From Rugamonas sp. A1-17 (GTDB lineage Bacteria > Pseudomonadota > Gammaproteobacteria > Burkholderiales > Burkholderiaceae_D), in NCBI GenBank assembly GCA_025548565.1, contig JAJLPB010000006.1, forward strand, positions 186,001 through 250,000: DNA of 64,000 nucleotides, written 5' to 3'. Shown here one piece after another: positions 53,418 to 60,431 of this stretch. Under the pieces are notes generated by a model. It had not been told where the DNA came from. It ran no database searches and was given only the letters and a program-made list of their open reading frames with translations. The number at the start of each line of letters is the position of its first letter. Positions within the stretch are counted from its first letter, which is position 1. The position numbers and the translations under genes are program-made.

Positions 53418-55742
53418 ATGTTCGCCACTAAATTGTTAGCAGCCGGCGCGCTCGCGCTGGCATCGACTCTTCCCGCCAACGCCGCGGCGCCGTCTTCTCC
53501 AGCCGCCGCCGTCGATATCTTCATCGGCACCGGTGGCGACGGCCATACATTCCCCGGCGCTGCGCGGCCGTTCGGCATGATCCAGCTCAGTCCCGACACG
53601 CAGGTACGCCCGTTCCGCCAAAGCTATCCGTGGGCCGCCGGCTACCGCTACGAGGACGACAGCATACTGGGCTTCTCGCATACGCACTTCTCCGGCACCG
53701 GCCACTCGGATCTCGGCGACCTGCTGTTGATGCCCTACAGCGGCGAGACCAAGCTGGAACCGGGCTATCCCGAGCGCCCGTTCAGCGGCTACCGTTCGCG
53801 CTTCCGGCACCAGGACGAGCACGCGGAGCCGGGCTACTACGCCGTCAAGCTGATGGACAACGAGGTCGATGTCGAACTGACCGCCAGCGAACGCGTGGGC
53901 CTGCACCGCTACCGCTACGCCAAGGGCGCGGCGGCGAAGGTGATCCTGGACCTGCGCAGCAGCATCTACGATTACAAGGCCAAGAACCTGTGGTCCCGCC
54001 TGCGGGTGCGCGACAACTCGCTCATCACCGGCATGCGCGAGACGCGCGGCTGGGCTGCTGGCCGGCAGCTGTACTTCGCGGTCGCGTTCTCGCATCCGCT
54101 GGCGTCGCGCGCGTTGCGCAACATGGAGGCCGACGTTGAATACAAAGGCTTCGCCGGCCCGGGCAGCGGACCTGGCGACAAGGCCATGGTCGAGGGCAAG
54201 GCGCTGGTCGGCGCGCTGGACTTCGGCGTACCGGCCGATGGCCAGCTTGAAGTGAAGGTGGCGATATCCGCCGTCAGCGAGGAGGGCGCCATCGCCAACC
54301 TGGGCGAGATGCCCGGCTGGGACTTCGACGCCGAGCGCGCCAAGGCGTCGGCCGCATGGAACGAGGCGCTGAGCGCTGTGGCCATCGAAGCGGCGCCCGA
54401 CATGCGCAAGATGGTCTACACGGCGCTGTACCACAGCATGCTGGCTCCCAGCCTGTTCATGGACCGCGACGGCCGTTATCGCGGGCCGGACAACGAGGTG
54501 CACCAGGCGCAGGGCTTCAGGTTCCACTCGACCTTCTCGTTGTGGGACACCTACCGCGCTTTGCACCCCTTGCTGACGCTGATCCAGCCGGAGCAGCGCA
54601 ACGTGGACTTCGTGCGTTCGCTGATCGAATCGCAGAAGGTCAGTCCCTACGGCATCCTGCCGGTGTGGCAGTTCCACGGCCTGGAGACATGGTGCATGAT
54701 CGGCTACCACGCGGTGCCTGTGATCGCGGACGCCTACATGAAGGGCTTGAAGGGCTTCGACGCCGACGAGGCCTTGAAGGCGATGACCAGCAGCGCGGAA
54801 TATGGCCCGTACGGCGGGCTTCAGCACTACATGAAGCTGGGCTACGTGCCGATCGACCTGGAGCCGGAAGCGGCGTCGAAGACGGTGGAATACGCTTTCG
54901 ACGATTGGACCATCGCCCGCATGGCGGAGAAGATGGGGCGCAAGGATATCGCGGCGCGCTACTACAAGCGGGCGCAGAACTACCGCAACTCGTTCGACAC
55001 CAAGACCGGCTTCCTGCGCGCGAAGAAGTCCGACGGCACGTTCCGCGAGCCGTTCGATCCTGTGTTGTCCAACTTCGGCAGCGATTACACCGAAGGCAGC
55101 GCGTGGCAGTATTCCTGGTATATGCCGCACGATAACGCGGGCCTGATCAAGATGCTGGGCGGCGATGCGGCCCTGCAGAACAAGATAGACATGATGTTCG
55201 ACGCCAAGGTCGATGAGAAGATCTACGCGCACATGGAGGACATCTCCGGCCTGATCGGCCACTACGCGCATGGCAACGAGCCGTCGCATCACGTGGCGTA
55301 CCTGTACAACTTTGCGGGCGCGCCGTGGAAGACGCAGCAGCGCCTGACGCAGGTGGTGGCGTCTCAGTACAACACCACGCCGGCCGGCCTTTCCGGCAAT
55401 GACGACCTGGGACAGATGTCCGCGTGGCTGGCCTTTACGGCGCTGGGCTTCTATCCCGTCGCGCCGGGCAGCAACGAGTATGTGATCGGCCGCCCGTTCA
55501 TCGACAAGGCCGTGATGAATCTGCCGAACGGTAAGGTCTTCACCATCCGCAGCGTGGGCCTGAGCGCGCAGAACGTCTACGTCTCCGGGGTGACCTTGAA
55601 CGGCAAGCCGCTGGCGCAGACCTTCCTGCGGCACGAGCAGATCACCGCCGGCGGCGAGCTGGTTTTCACAATGTCCAGCAAGCCAGATACGGCATGGGGC
55701 AGGGCTGCCGCCGCCCGTCCCTACACGCAGACCGCCTATTGA
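53418..55742 (+). CDS. exported GH92 alpha-mannosidase
   Basis: The 774-residue protein has a signal peptide (LLAAGALALASTLPANAAAP) and the GH92 N-terminal signature VDIFIGTGGDGHTFPGAARP, followed by FGMIQLSPDT and GFSHTHFSGTGHSDLGD. The catalytic barrel includes FHSTFSLWDTYRALHPLL, the ESQKVSPYGILPVWQFHGLE segment and the late SGNDDLGQMSAWLAFTALGF loop. GH92 enzymes are calcium-dependent exo-mannosidases acting mainly on alpha-1,2 or related linkages. It has its own promoter and a downstream hairpin (55749-55764), so it seems separate from the gluconate operon. Confidence 0.95.
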   Translation: MFATKLLAAGALALASTLPANAAAPSSPAAAVDIFIGTGGDGHTFPGAARPFGMIQLSPDTQVRPFRQSYPWAAGYRYEDDSILGFSHTHFSGTGHSDLGDLLLMPYSGETKLEPGYPERPFSGYRSRFRHQDEHAEPGYYAVKLMDNEVDVELTASERVGLHRYRYAKGAAAKVILDLRSSIYDYKAKNLWSRLRVRDNSLITGMRETRGWAAGRQLYFAVAFSHPLASRALRNMEADVEYKGFAGPGSGPGDKAMVEGKALVGALDFGVPADGQLEVKVAISAVSEEGAIANLGEMPGWDFDAERAKASAAWNEALSAVAIEAAPDMRKMVYTALYHSMLAPSLFMDRDGRYRGPDNEVHQAQGFRFHSTFSLWDTYRALHPLLTLIQPEQRNVDFVRSLIESQKVSPYGILPVWQFHGLETWCMIGYHAVPVIADAYMKGLKGFDADEALKAMTSSAEYGPYGGLQHYMKLGYVPIDLEPEAASKTVEYAFDDWTIARMAEKMGRKDIAARYYKRAQNYRNSFDTKTGFLRAKKSDGTFREPFDPVLSNFGSDYTEGSAWQYSWYMPHDNAGLIKMLGGDAALQNKIDMMFDAKVDEKIYAHMEDISGLIGHYAHGNEPSHHVAYLYNFAGAPWKTQQRLTQVVASQYNTTPAGLSGNDDLGQMSAWLAFTALGFYPVAPGSNEYVIGRPFIDKAVMNLPNGKVFTIRSVGLSAQNVYVSGVTLNGKPLAQTFLRHEQITAGGELVFTMSSKPDTAWGRAAAARPYTQTAY

Positions 55743-55748
55743 CCGGCG

Positions 55749-55764
55749 CCGCCCTTGGGGGCGG
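55749..55764 (+). terminator. hairpin after the GH92 gene
   Basis: CCGCCC, a TTGG loop and GGGCGG followed by TTT lie six bases after the GH92 stop. The stem is short but GC-only, so it is a plausible terminator separating the mannosidase from the gntK promoter. Confidence 0.5.
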
Positions 55765-55773
55765 TTTGCTAAC

Positions 55774-55787
55774 TGATAGCGCTATCA
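55774..55787. promoter_or_regulatory. upstream LacI-type operator (perfect 14-bp palindrome)
   Basis: TGATAGCGCTATCA is a perfect palindrome with the AGCGCT core common in LacI/GntR-type operators. It lies 151 bases (centre to centre) before a second palindrome at the gntK start, so a looping repressor could bind both. Confidence 0.65.
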
Positions 55788-55888
55788 TCACTGCCGGGAT
55801 TTTTCAACCCCTGGATCCAGAGGTTTGCTGAATTTCGTCCCGAACTCCCCGTATTGCCACGTTTGCTGCGCCGCAGCACCGAATACTC

Positions 55889-55916
55889 TTTACAAAAACT
55901 GACGAGTCGCTACACT
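55889..55916 (+). promoter_or_regulatory. sigma-70 promoter of the gluconate operon
   Basis: TTTACA (55889-55894), a 16-base spacer and TACACT (55911-55916). The expected transcription start falls just before or at the downstream operator, so a bound repressor would block initiation. Confidence 0.6.
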
Positions 55917-55924
55917 GCATCACA

Positions 55925-55938
55925 TGTTAGCGCTAACA
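55925..55938. promoter_or_regulatory. LacI-type operator at the gntK transcription start
   Basis: TGTTAGCGCTAACA is a perfect 14-bp palindrome ending five bases before the gntK ribosome-binding site. The gene context suggests a gluconate-responsive LacI-family repressor (GntR-like), which is not encoded in the window. Confidence 0.75.
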
Positions 55939-55952
55939 AATCAGGAGCAAGT

Positions 55953-56459
55953 GTGGACAATAAAGCAGTGTATCGGTGGGTGGTCATGGGAGTCAGTGGC
56001 TGCGGGAAAAGCGAAATCGGCGCCCGGCTGGCGGCCGCGCTCGGATACCCATTTCTGGAGGGCGACAGCTTTCACCCGGCGGAAAACGTCGCCAAGATGT
56101 CGGCCGGAATTGCGCTCAATGACGACGACCGCGCCGGCTGGCTGCTGACGCTGCAGGGCAAGATCCGTGAAGCGGCGCAGCGGGGCGAGGGGCTGGTGTT
56201 GTCCTGCTCATCCCTCAAGCGCCGTTATCGCGACCTGCTGCGCCAGGGCGACCCGGACTTGCGCTTTGCCCACCTGAGCGGTGAGCGCGCCGTGATCGAA
56301 AGCCGCATGCAATCGCGCCCCGGCCATTACATGCCGACCAGCCTGCTCGACAGCCAGTTGCGCGACCTTGAACCTTTGCAGGCCGATGAAGCCGGCCTGC
56401 GCCTGGACCTGACCTTGCCGCCACAGCAGCTGGTCAGCCTTATTTTGCAACACTCTTAG
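55953..56459 (+). CDS. gntK: gluconokinase GntK
   Basis: The 168-residue kinase shows the P-loop GVSGCGKS (13-20), the EGDSFHPAENVAKMSAGIAL substrate segment and the VLSCSSLKRRYRDLLR helix, all typical of gluconate kinases. It makes 6-phosphogluconate for the pentose phosphate or Entner-Doudoroff route. The GTG start at 55953 is chosen because AGGAG lies five bases upstream and the length then matches the family. The longer frame would run through the operator. It heads a gntK-MFS-porin operon behind two palindromic operators. Confidence 0.94.
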   Translation: MDNKAVYRWVVMGVSGCGKSEIGARLAAALGYPFLEGDSFHPAENVAKMSAGIALNDDDRAGWLLTLQGKIREAAQRGEGLVLSCSSLKRRYRDLLRQGDPDLRFAHLSGERAVIESRMQSRPGHYMPTSLLDSQLRDLEPLQADEAGLRLDLTLPPQQLVSLILQHS

Positions 56460-56501
56460 CCGCAGCAATAGCGGGCAATCCATAATCGAACTGGAGATAA
56501 A

Positions 56502-57815
56502 ATGAAAACAGTCACTACAACAAAAATTCCGAAACGGCGCTGGGGCATAGGCGCCTTGCTGGGCGTCGGCGTGCTCATCAACTACATCGACCGCATCGGC
56601 CTGTCTGTGGCCGCGCCGCAGATCAAGGAGTTGTTCAACCTGACGCCGGTCGAACTGGGCCTGTTGTTCAGCGCCTTCGCCTGGTCCTACTCGCTGCTGC
56701 AGATCCCGGTCGGTATGGTGATGGACCGCTTCGGTCCCACCAGGGTTGGCCGCTGGGGCGCTTTCCTGTGGGGCCTGGCTGCGACCATCACCGCGTTTTC
56801 CAGCGGCTTCGCGGGCATCTTCGCGGCGCGCATCCTGCTGGGCATTGCCGAAGCGCCGGCCTTCCCGGTCAGCGCCAAGGCCACCGGCTACTGGTTCCCG
56901 CGCAATGAGCGCGGCATGGCCACCGCCATCTTCGACGCAGCCGCCAAGTTCTCCAACGTGATCGGCGTACCATTGCTGGCGCTGACCATCGTCACCTTCG
57001 GCTGGCGCTGGGGCTTCGGCTTGACGGCCTGCCTGAGCTTCAGCTACTTCATCGCGTTCTTTGTGTTGTACCGCGATCCAAGCGCCGATCCCAAGCTGAG
57101 CAAGCAGGAATTGCGCTACATCCAGGAAGGCGGCGCCGCGCCGGAAGGTCCGTCCGAAGCGGGCGCGCTGAACATGCTGGGCTACCTGCTGAGCAAATCC
57201 AAGATCTGGGGCCTGACCATCGGCTTCGCGGCGTATGGCTACTCGTTCTACCTGTTCCTGACCTGGCTGCCCGGCTACCTGGTGCAGACCATGCACATGA
57301 GCATACTGAAGTCGGCAGGCTTCGCCGCGATCCCGTGGGCGGTGGCGACGGTGGCCGATCTGTTCGTCGGCGGCTGGCTGATCGATCACCTGATCTCGCG
57401 TGGCAAGAACGAATCGCTGGTGCGCAAGGGCGTGCTGGTGTGCGGCATGACGCTGGGCCTGGCCGTGTTCGGCGCCACGCAGACCACCGATCCGGTCTGG
57501 GCCATCTTCTGGATTTCCATCGCGCTGGGCGGCTTGGCTTCGGCGGCACCGGTGGGCTGGTCGCTGCCATCGCTGATCGCGCCGAAGGGCGGGGCCGGCA
57601 CCATCGGCGGCATCATGAACTTCGCCAACAACCTGATGGGCGCGGCAGCTCCCATCGTGACCGGCATGATCGTCGGCGCCACCAACTCGTTCACCAACGC
57701 CTTCATGGTGGCCGGCGTGATTCTGTTGATCGGCATCGTCTCCTTCGTCTTCGTCCTCGGCAAGATCGAAGCGATTCCCGATCCCGAGCCGCGCGGCCTC
57801 AAGCAGCCGGCGTGA
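56502..57815 (+). CDS. MFS transporter (ACS family), probable gluconate uptake
   Basis: The 437-residue protein has 12 spans and ACS motifs (INYIDRIGLSVAAPQIKELF; SLLQIPVGMVMDRFGPTRVG; AARILLGIAEAPAFPVSAKA). Members carry hexonates, hexuronates and related acids. Being between gntK and a porin, it most likely imports gluconate or a related sugar acid. It starts 42 bases after gntK and 31 bases before the porin, and shares their operator-controlled promoter. Confidence 0.9.
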   Translation: MKTVTTTKIPKRRWGIGALLGVGVLINYIDRIGLSVAAPQIKELFNLTPVELGLLFSAFAWSYSLLQIPVGMVMDRFGPTRVGRWGAFLWGLAATITAFSSGFAGIFAARILLGIAEAPAFPVSAKATGYWFPRNERGMATAIFDAAAKFSNVIGVPLLALTIVTFGWRWGFGLTACLSFSYFIAFFVLYRDPSADPKLSKQELRYIQEGGAAPEGPSEAGALNMLGYLLSKSKIWGLTIGFAAYGYSFYLFLTWLPGYLVQTMHMSILKSAGFAAIPWAVATVADLFVGGWLIDHLISRGKNESLVRKGVLVCGMTLGLAVFGATQTTDPVWAIFWISIALGGLASAAPVGWSLPSLIAPKGGAGTIGGIMNFANNLMGAAAPIVTGMIVGATNSFTNAFMVAGVILLIGIVSFVFVLGKIEAIPDPEPRGLKQPA

Positions 57816-57846
57816 TGCCGACCTAATAATTCTGGAGACAACTAAA

Positions 57847-58911
57847 ATGAAAAAAAGCATTTATGCGCTGGGTGCGCTCGTCCTTACCACTTGTTCCGGC
57901 GCAGTTCTGGCGCAGAGCAATGTGACTTTCTACGGTGTGATGGACATGGGTATCTCCCAGGACCGCGGCGGCATCGCCGGCACTTCCACCCGCGCCACCA
58001 GCGGCATGGCGACCCAGAGCCGCTGGGGTTTCCGCGGCAGCGAGGACCTGGGCGGCGGCATGAACGCCTTCTTTGTGATCGAAGGCGGCATCCATGCGGA
58101 CACGGGCGGCTCCACGCAGAACAACACGCTGTTCGGCCGCACCAGCATCGTCGGCCTGGGCAGCAAGTACGGCGCGGTGTCGGTCGGTTTGCAGGACACG
58201 CCCTTGTTCACGACGTTGAACACCATCGTCGATCCGCTGCGCAACGGCATTGCGCGCTCCAACAATCTGATGGCGGCGACCGGCTTCAGGGCCGGTAACT
58301 CGGTGCTGTACCGTACGGCGACCATCAACGGCTTCAGCGCCGACGCCATGTATGTGGCGGGCGAGGTGGCCGGCGACCAGAAGGCGAGCCGGGCATTGGG
58401 TGGCTCGTTTGGCTACAGCAATGGGCCGCTGAATGTGCGGCTGGCGTACCACAACAAGAACAACGACACGGCGACGCTCAAGAACACCGGCTCGGCGCGC
58501 AATACGCTGCTGGGCGCGAACTATGACTTCGGTCCGGCGAAGGCGTGGTTCGGCTATGGCGTCGACAATGGACTGAACAGCGCGACGCTCAATAGTTCGG
58601 CGGTCAACTTTGAAGGTCCGGCACCGGTGGCTTCCACGGACAGTACCGATATGCTGCTTGGCGTATCGGCGCCGTTCGGCTTCAGCACCGTGGTGGCGAC
58701 CTACATCCGCAAGAACGACCGCACGGCGCGCAACCAGGACGCGCAGCAGTACGCGCTGGCCTATATGTACGCGTTCTCGCGGCGCACCGACATCTACACT
58801 TCGTACGCGATGATCCGCAACCATAACGGCGGCGGCTACACGGAGGGCAACAGCGAGGAGCCAGGTATCGGCAATCGTCAGTTCACGGTGGGCTTGCGCC
58901 ACCGCTTCTGA
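57847..58911 (+). CDS. Gram-negative outer membrane porin (Burkholderiales type)
   Basis: The 354-residue protein has a signal peptide (MKKSIYALGALVLTTCSGAV, cut near LA-QSN) and begins the mature barrel with VTFYGVMDMGISQDRGG. It has the WGFRGSEDLGGGMNAFFVIE strand pair typical of trimeric Burkholderiales porins and ends in an aromatic residue (GLRHRF), as outer-membrane barrels do. As the third gene of the gluconate operon it probably eases entry of sugar acids. Its stop is adjacent to the convergent DUF3147 gene with no spacer. Confidence 0.93.
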   Translation: MKKSIYALGALVLTTCSGAVLAQSNVTFYGVMDMGISQDRGGIAGTSTRATSGMATQSRWGFRGSEDLGGGMNAFFVIEGGIHADTGGSTQNNTLFGRTSIVGLGSKYGAVSVGLQDTPLFTTLNTIVDPLRNGIARSNNLMAATGFRAGNSVLYRTATINGFSADAMYVAGEVAGDQKASRALGGSFGYSNGPLNVRLAYHNKNNDTATLKNTGSARNTLLGANYDFGPAKAWFGYGVDNGLNSATLNSSAVNFEGPAPVASTDSTDMLLGVSAPFGFSTVVATYIRKNDRTARNQDAQQYALAYMYAFSRRTDIYTSYAMIRNHNGGGYTEGNSEEPGIGNRQFTVGLRHRF

Positions 58912-59262
58912 TCACAGCAGGTCGATGCCGAGTCGACGCACCAGCAGCGCGAACAGGCCGAAGCAGACTATCGTGATGGCGACGCATGCCAGCAGGGTCG
59001 GCCAGAAACCGATCCGTGGCAGCAGCGCAGGAAAGGCCAGGAACATCGGCAGCGTGGGCACCACGTACCAGAAGGTGTACCACGCGTGGTTGGCGATTTT
59101 CTGTTCGGGCTGCTTTTCGACGTACAGCCAGATCAGCGCAAGCAGGGTCACCAGCGGCAGCGCCGCGACCAGGGCACCGATGCGGTCGCTGCGTTTGGCG
59201 AATTCGGAGACGGCCACGACCACGGCTGAAGTCAGCAGGTATTTGATGATGAGCCAGGCCAT
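58912..59262 (-). CDS. DUF3147 family small membrane protein
   Basis: The 116-residue product has four hydrophobic segments and the family pattern: MAWLIIKYLLTSAVVVAVSE, then FAKRSDRIGALVAALPLVTL and the WYTFWYVVPTLPMFLAFPAL segment. It is an inner-membrane protein of unknown function. It abuts the porin stop codon tail to tail and stands alone upstream of no clear partner. Confidence 0.82.
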   Translation of the reverse strand: MAWLIIKYLLTSAVVVAVSEFAKRSDRIGALVAALPLVTLLALIWLYVEKQPEQKIANHAWYTFWYVVPTLPMFLAFPALLPRIGFWPTLLACVAITIVCFGLFALLVRRLGIDLL

Positions 59263-59304
59263 GGGGCGTCCTTGAAACTGCGCGACAACAGCGGAAGCGC
59301 GATT

Positions 59305-59676
59305 TTACGCATCATCGTCCGTGCCGACAAACGTCAGCCGGTTACCGGAGGGGTCTTTGATCGACATCTCGCGGCTACCCCATGGCATGTCTTCGATGCC
59401 GGGGCGGGCGTGTTTGAACTGCTTGGCGATCAGTTGGGCGTGATATTCATCCAGTCCGCTGGTGGCGATGCGGATGGCGCCGCCCGGGCTGCAATCGCCG
59501 AAATGTTCGGTGAGGTGCAGGACGCAGCCGTCCCGCGACACTTGCAGGTACAGTGGCGTGCCGGGTTCGAAGCGGTGCTCCCAGTCGACCTTGAAGCCGA
59601 GGAAGTCGACGTAGAATTCGCGCATCTGCGCTTCGTTGAAGCTTCGCAGGATGGGGGTGATGCTGCCTAGGTTCAT
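59305..59676 (-). CDS. VOC superfamily protein (glyoxalase/bleomycin resistance-like)
   Basis: The 123-residue protein fits a single VOC domain: ITPILRSFNEAQMREFYVDF, then LYLQVSRDGCVLHLTEHFGD, and the end MSIKDPSGNRLTFVG. Pattern residues suggest a metal site (His in HLTEHFG, Glu in SREMSIKDP). It resembles glyoxalase-superfamily bleomycin-resistance-like proteins, but binding or catalysis cannot be told. Its ATG overlaps the stop of the preceding VOC gene as ATGA, with AAGGAG upstream. Confidence 0.85.
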   Translation of the reverse strand: MNLGSITPILRSFNEAQMREFYVDFLGFKVDWEHRFEPGTPLYLQVSRDGCVLHLTEHFGDCSPGGAIRIATSGLDEYHAQLIAKQFKHARPGIEDMPWGSREMSIKDPSGNRLTFVGTDDDA

Positions 59677-60299
59677 ATCGATAACTCCTTGATGCCTTGT
59701 GGTGTGTTGATGTGGGCGACCAGCTGCGGCCTGTCGCCTTGCTGGCATGCGACGGCGCCTTCCAATCCGATAGATGCCAACAGGGCGGCGGCCCGCCGCG
59801 GATCGGGATGGAAGATATCCAGCCTTGCCAGCGACAGGCCCTGGTTTCGCAGGCCGGTTGCCGGATGGGGATGGTCGTCCCATTCGATCAGCGCCGGGGC
59901 GGCGCCATCCAGCGCGATCGAACCATCGGCCGGTATCGTGATCAGCCAGTTGCGCTGGCCGCGCGACATGGGCTCCACCAAGCCCAGGTCTTCGCTGCTG
60001 GCGGCGGCGGTCGCGCGGATGTCGCCGGTGCGGGCTACCCAAGTACTGAGCGATGGCGGCGCATCCGGCGCAAGCTGGTCGAGCGCGAACCAGCGCGGCC
60101 GGCCGGGCGAGGGCGCATTGGGATTCGGAGCGATGATTTCCAGGAAAAGCGCGTCGCCCAGCCGCAGCAGCAGGTTGTGCGTTCCCATGCGGGGATGCTC
60201 GCCGCCGGGCTGCGGCGTCGCGCCTAGTGTCTTGACGACGAAGGCCGCGCCGGCTGCCAGCGTGGGCGCGGTGACGGTGATGTGATCGATGCGGCTCAC
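59673..60299 (-). CDS. VOC/glyoxalase-like domain protein
   Basis: The 208-residue protein begins SRIDHITVTAPTLAAGAAFV and contains GTHNLLLRLGDALFLEIIAP, the glyoxalase-like fold of the PF13468-type proteins. No enzyme function can be read. The GTG start at 60299 is chosen because it overlaps the stop of a 16-codon leader as GTGA and begins the domain directly; a longer frame to 60425 runs through the leader and intergenic DNA. It is coupled downstream to a second VOC gene (ATGA). Confidence 0.8.
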   Translation of the reverse strand: MSRIDHITVTAPTLAAGAAFVVKTLGATPQPGGEHPRMGTHNLLLRLGDALFLEIIAPNPNAPSPGRPRWFALDQLAPDAPPSLSTWVARTGDIRATAAASSEDLGLVEPMSRGQRNWLITIPADGSIALDGAAPALIEWDDHPHPATGLRNQGLSLARLDIFHPDPRRAAALLASIGLEGAVACQQGDRPQLVAHINTPQGIKELSI

Positions 60300-60346
60300 G
60301 TCGACGCTACCGCCGCCAGGCTGATGGAAACTGCGCCGAGTTGCAT
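60296..60346 (-). CDS. 16-codon leader ORF resembling a truncated VOC protein N-terminus
   Basis: The peptide MQLGAVSISLAAVAST is encoded from an ATG with AGGAGA about five bases upstream, the best ribosome-binding site in this unit. Its stop overlaps the GTG of the next gene. The first ten residues match how many VOC proteins begin (xLGAxSxSLA), so it could be the leftover start of a lost VOC paralogue now working as a translational entry point. It was too short for routine gene calling. Confidence 0.5.
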   Translation of the reverse strand: MQLGAVSISLAAVAST

Positions 60347-60431
60347 GCCGATCTCCTACCATGGTCGATCGGCCAACTGTAGCACACCGAAGATTACCGG
60401 TGGCTTTCCGGCGCCTTTTTTTCAACCATGC

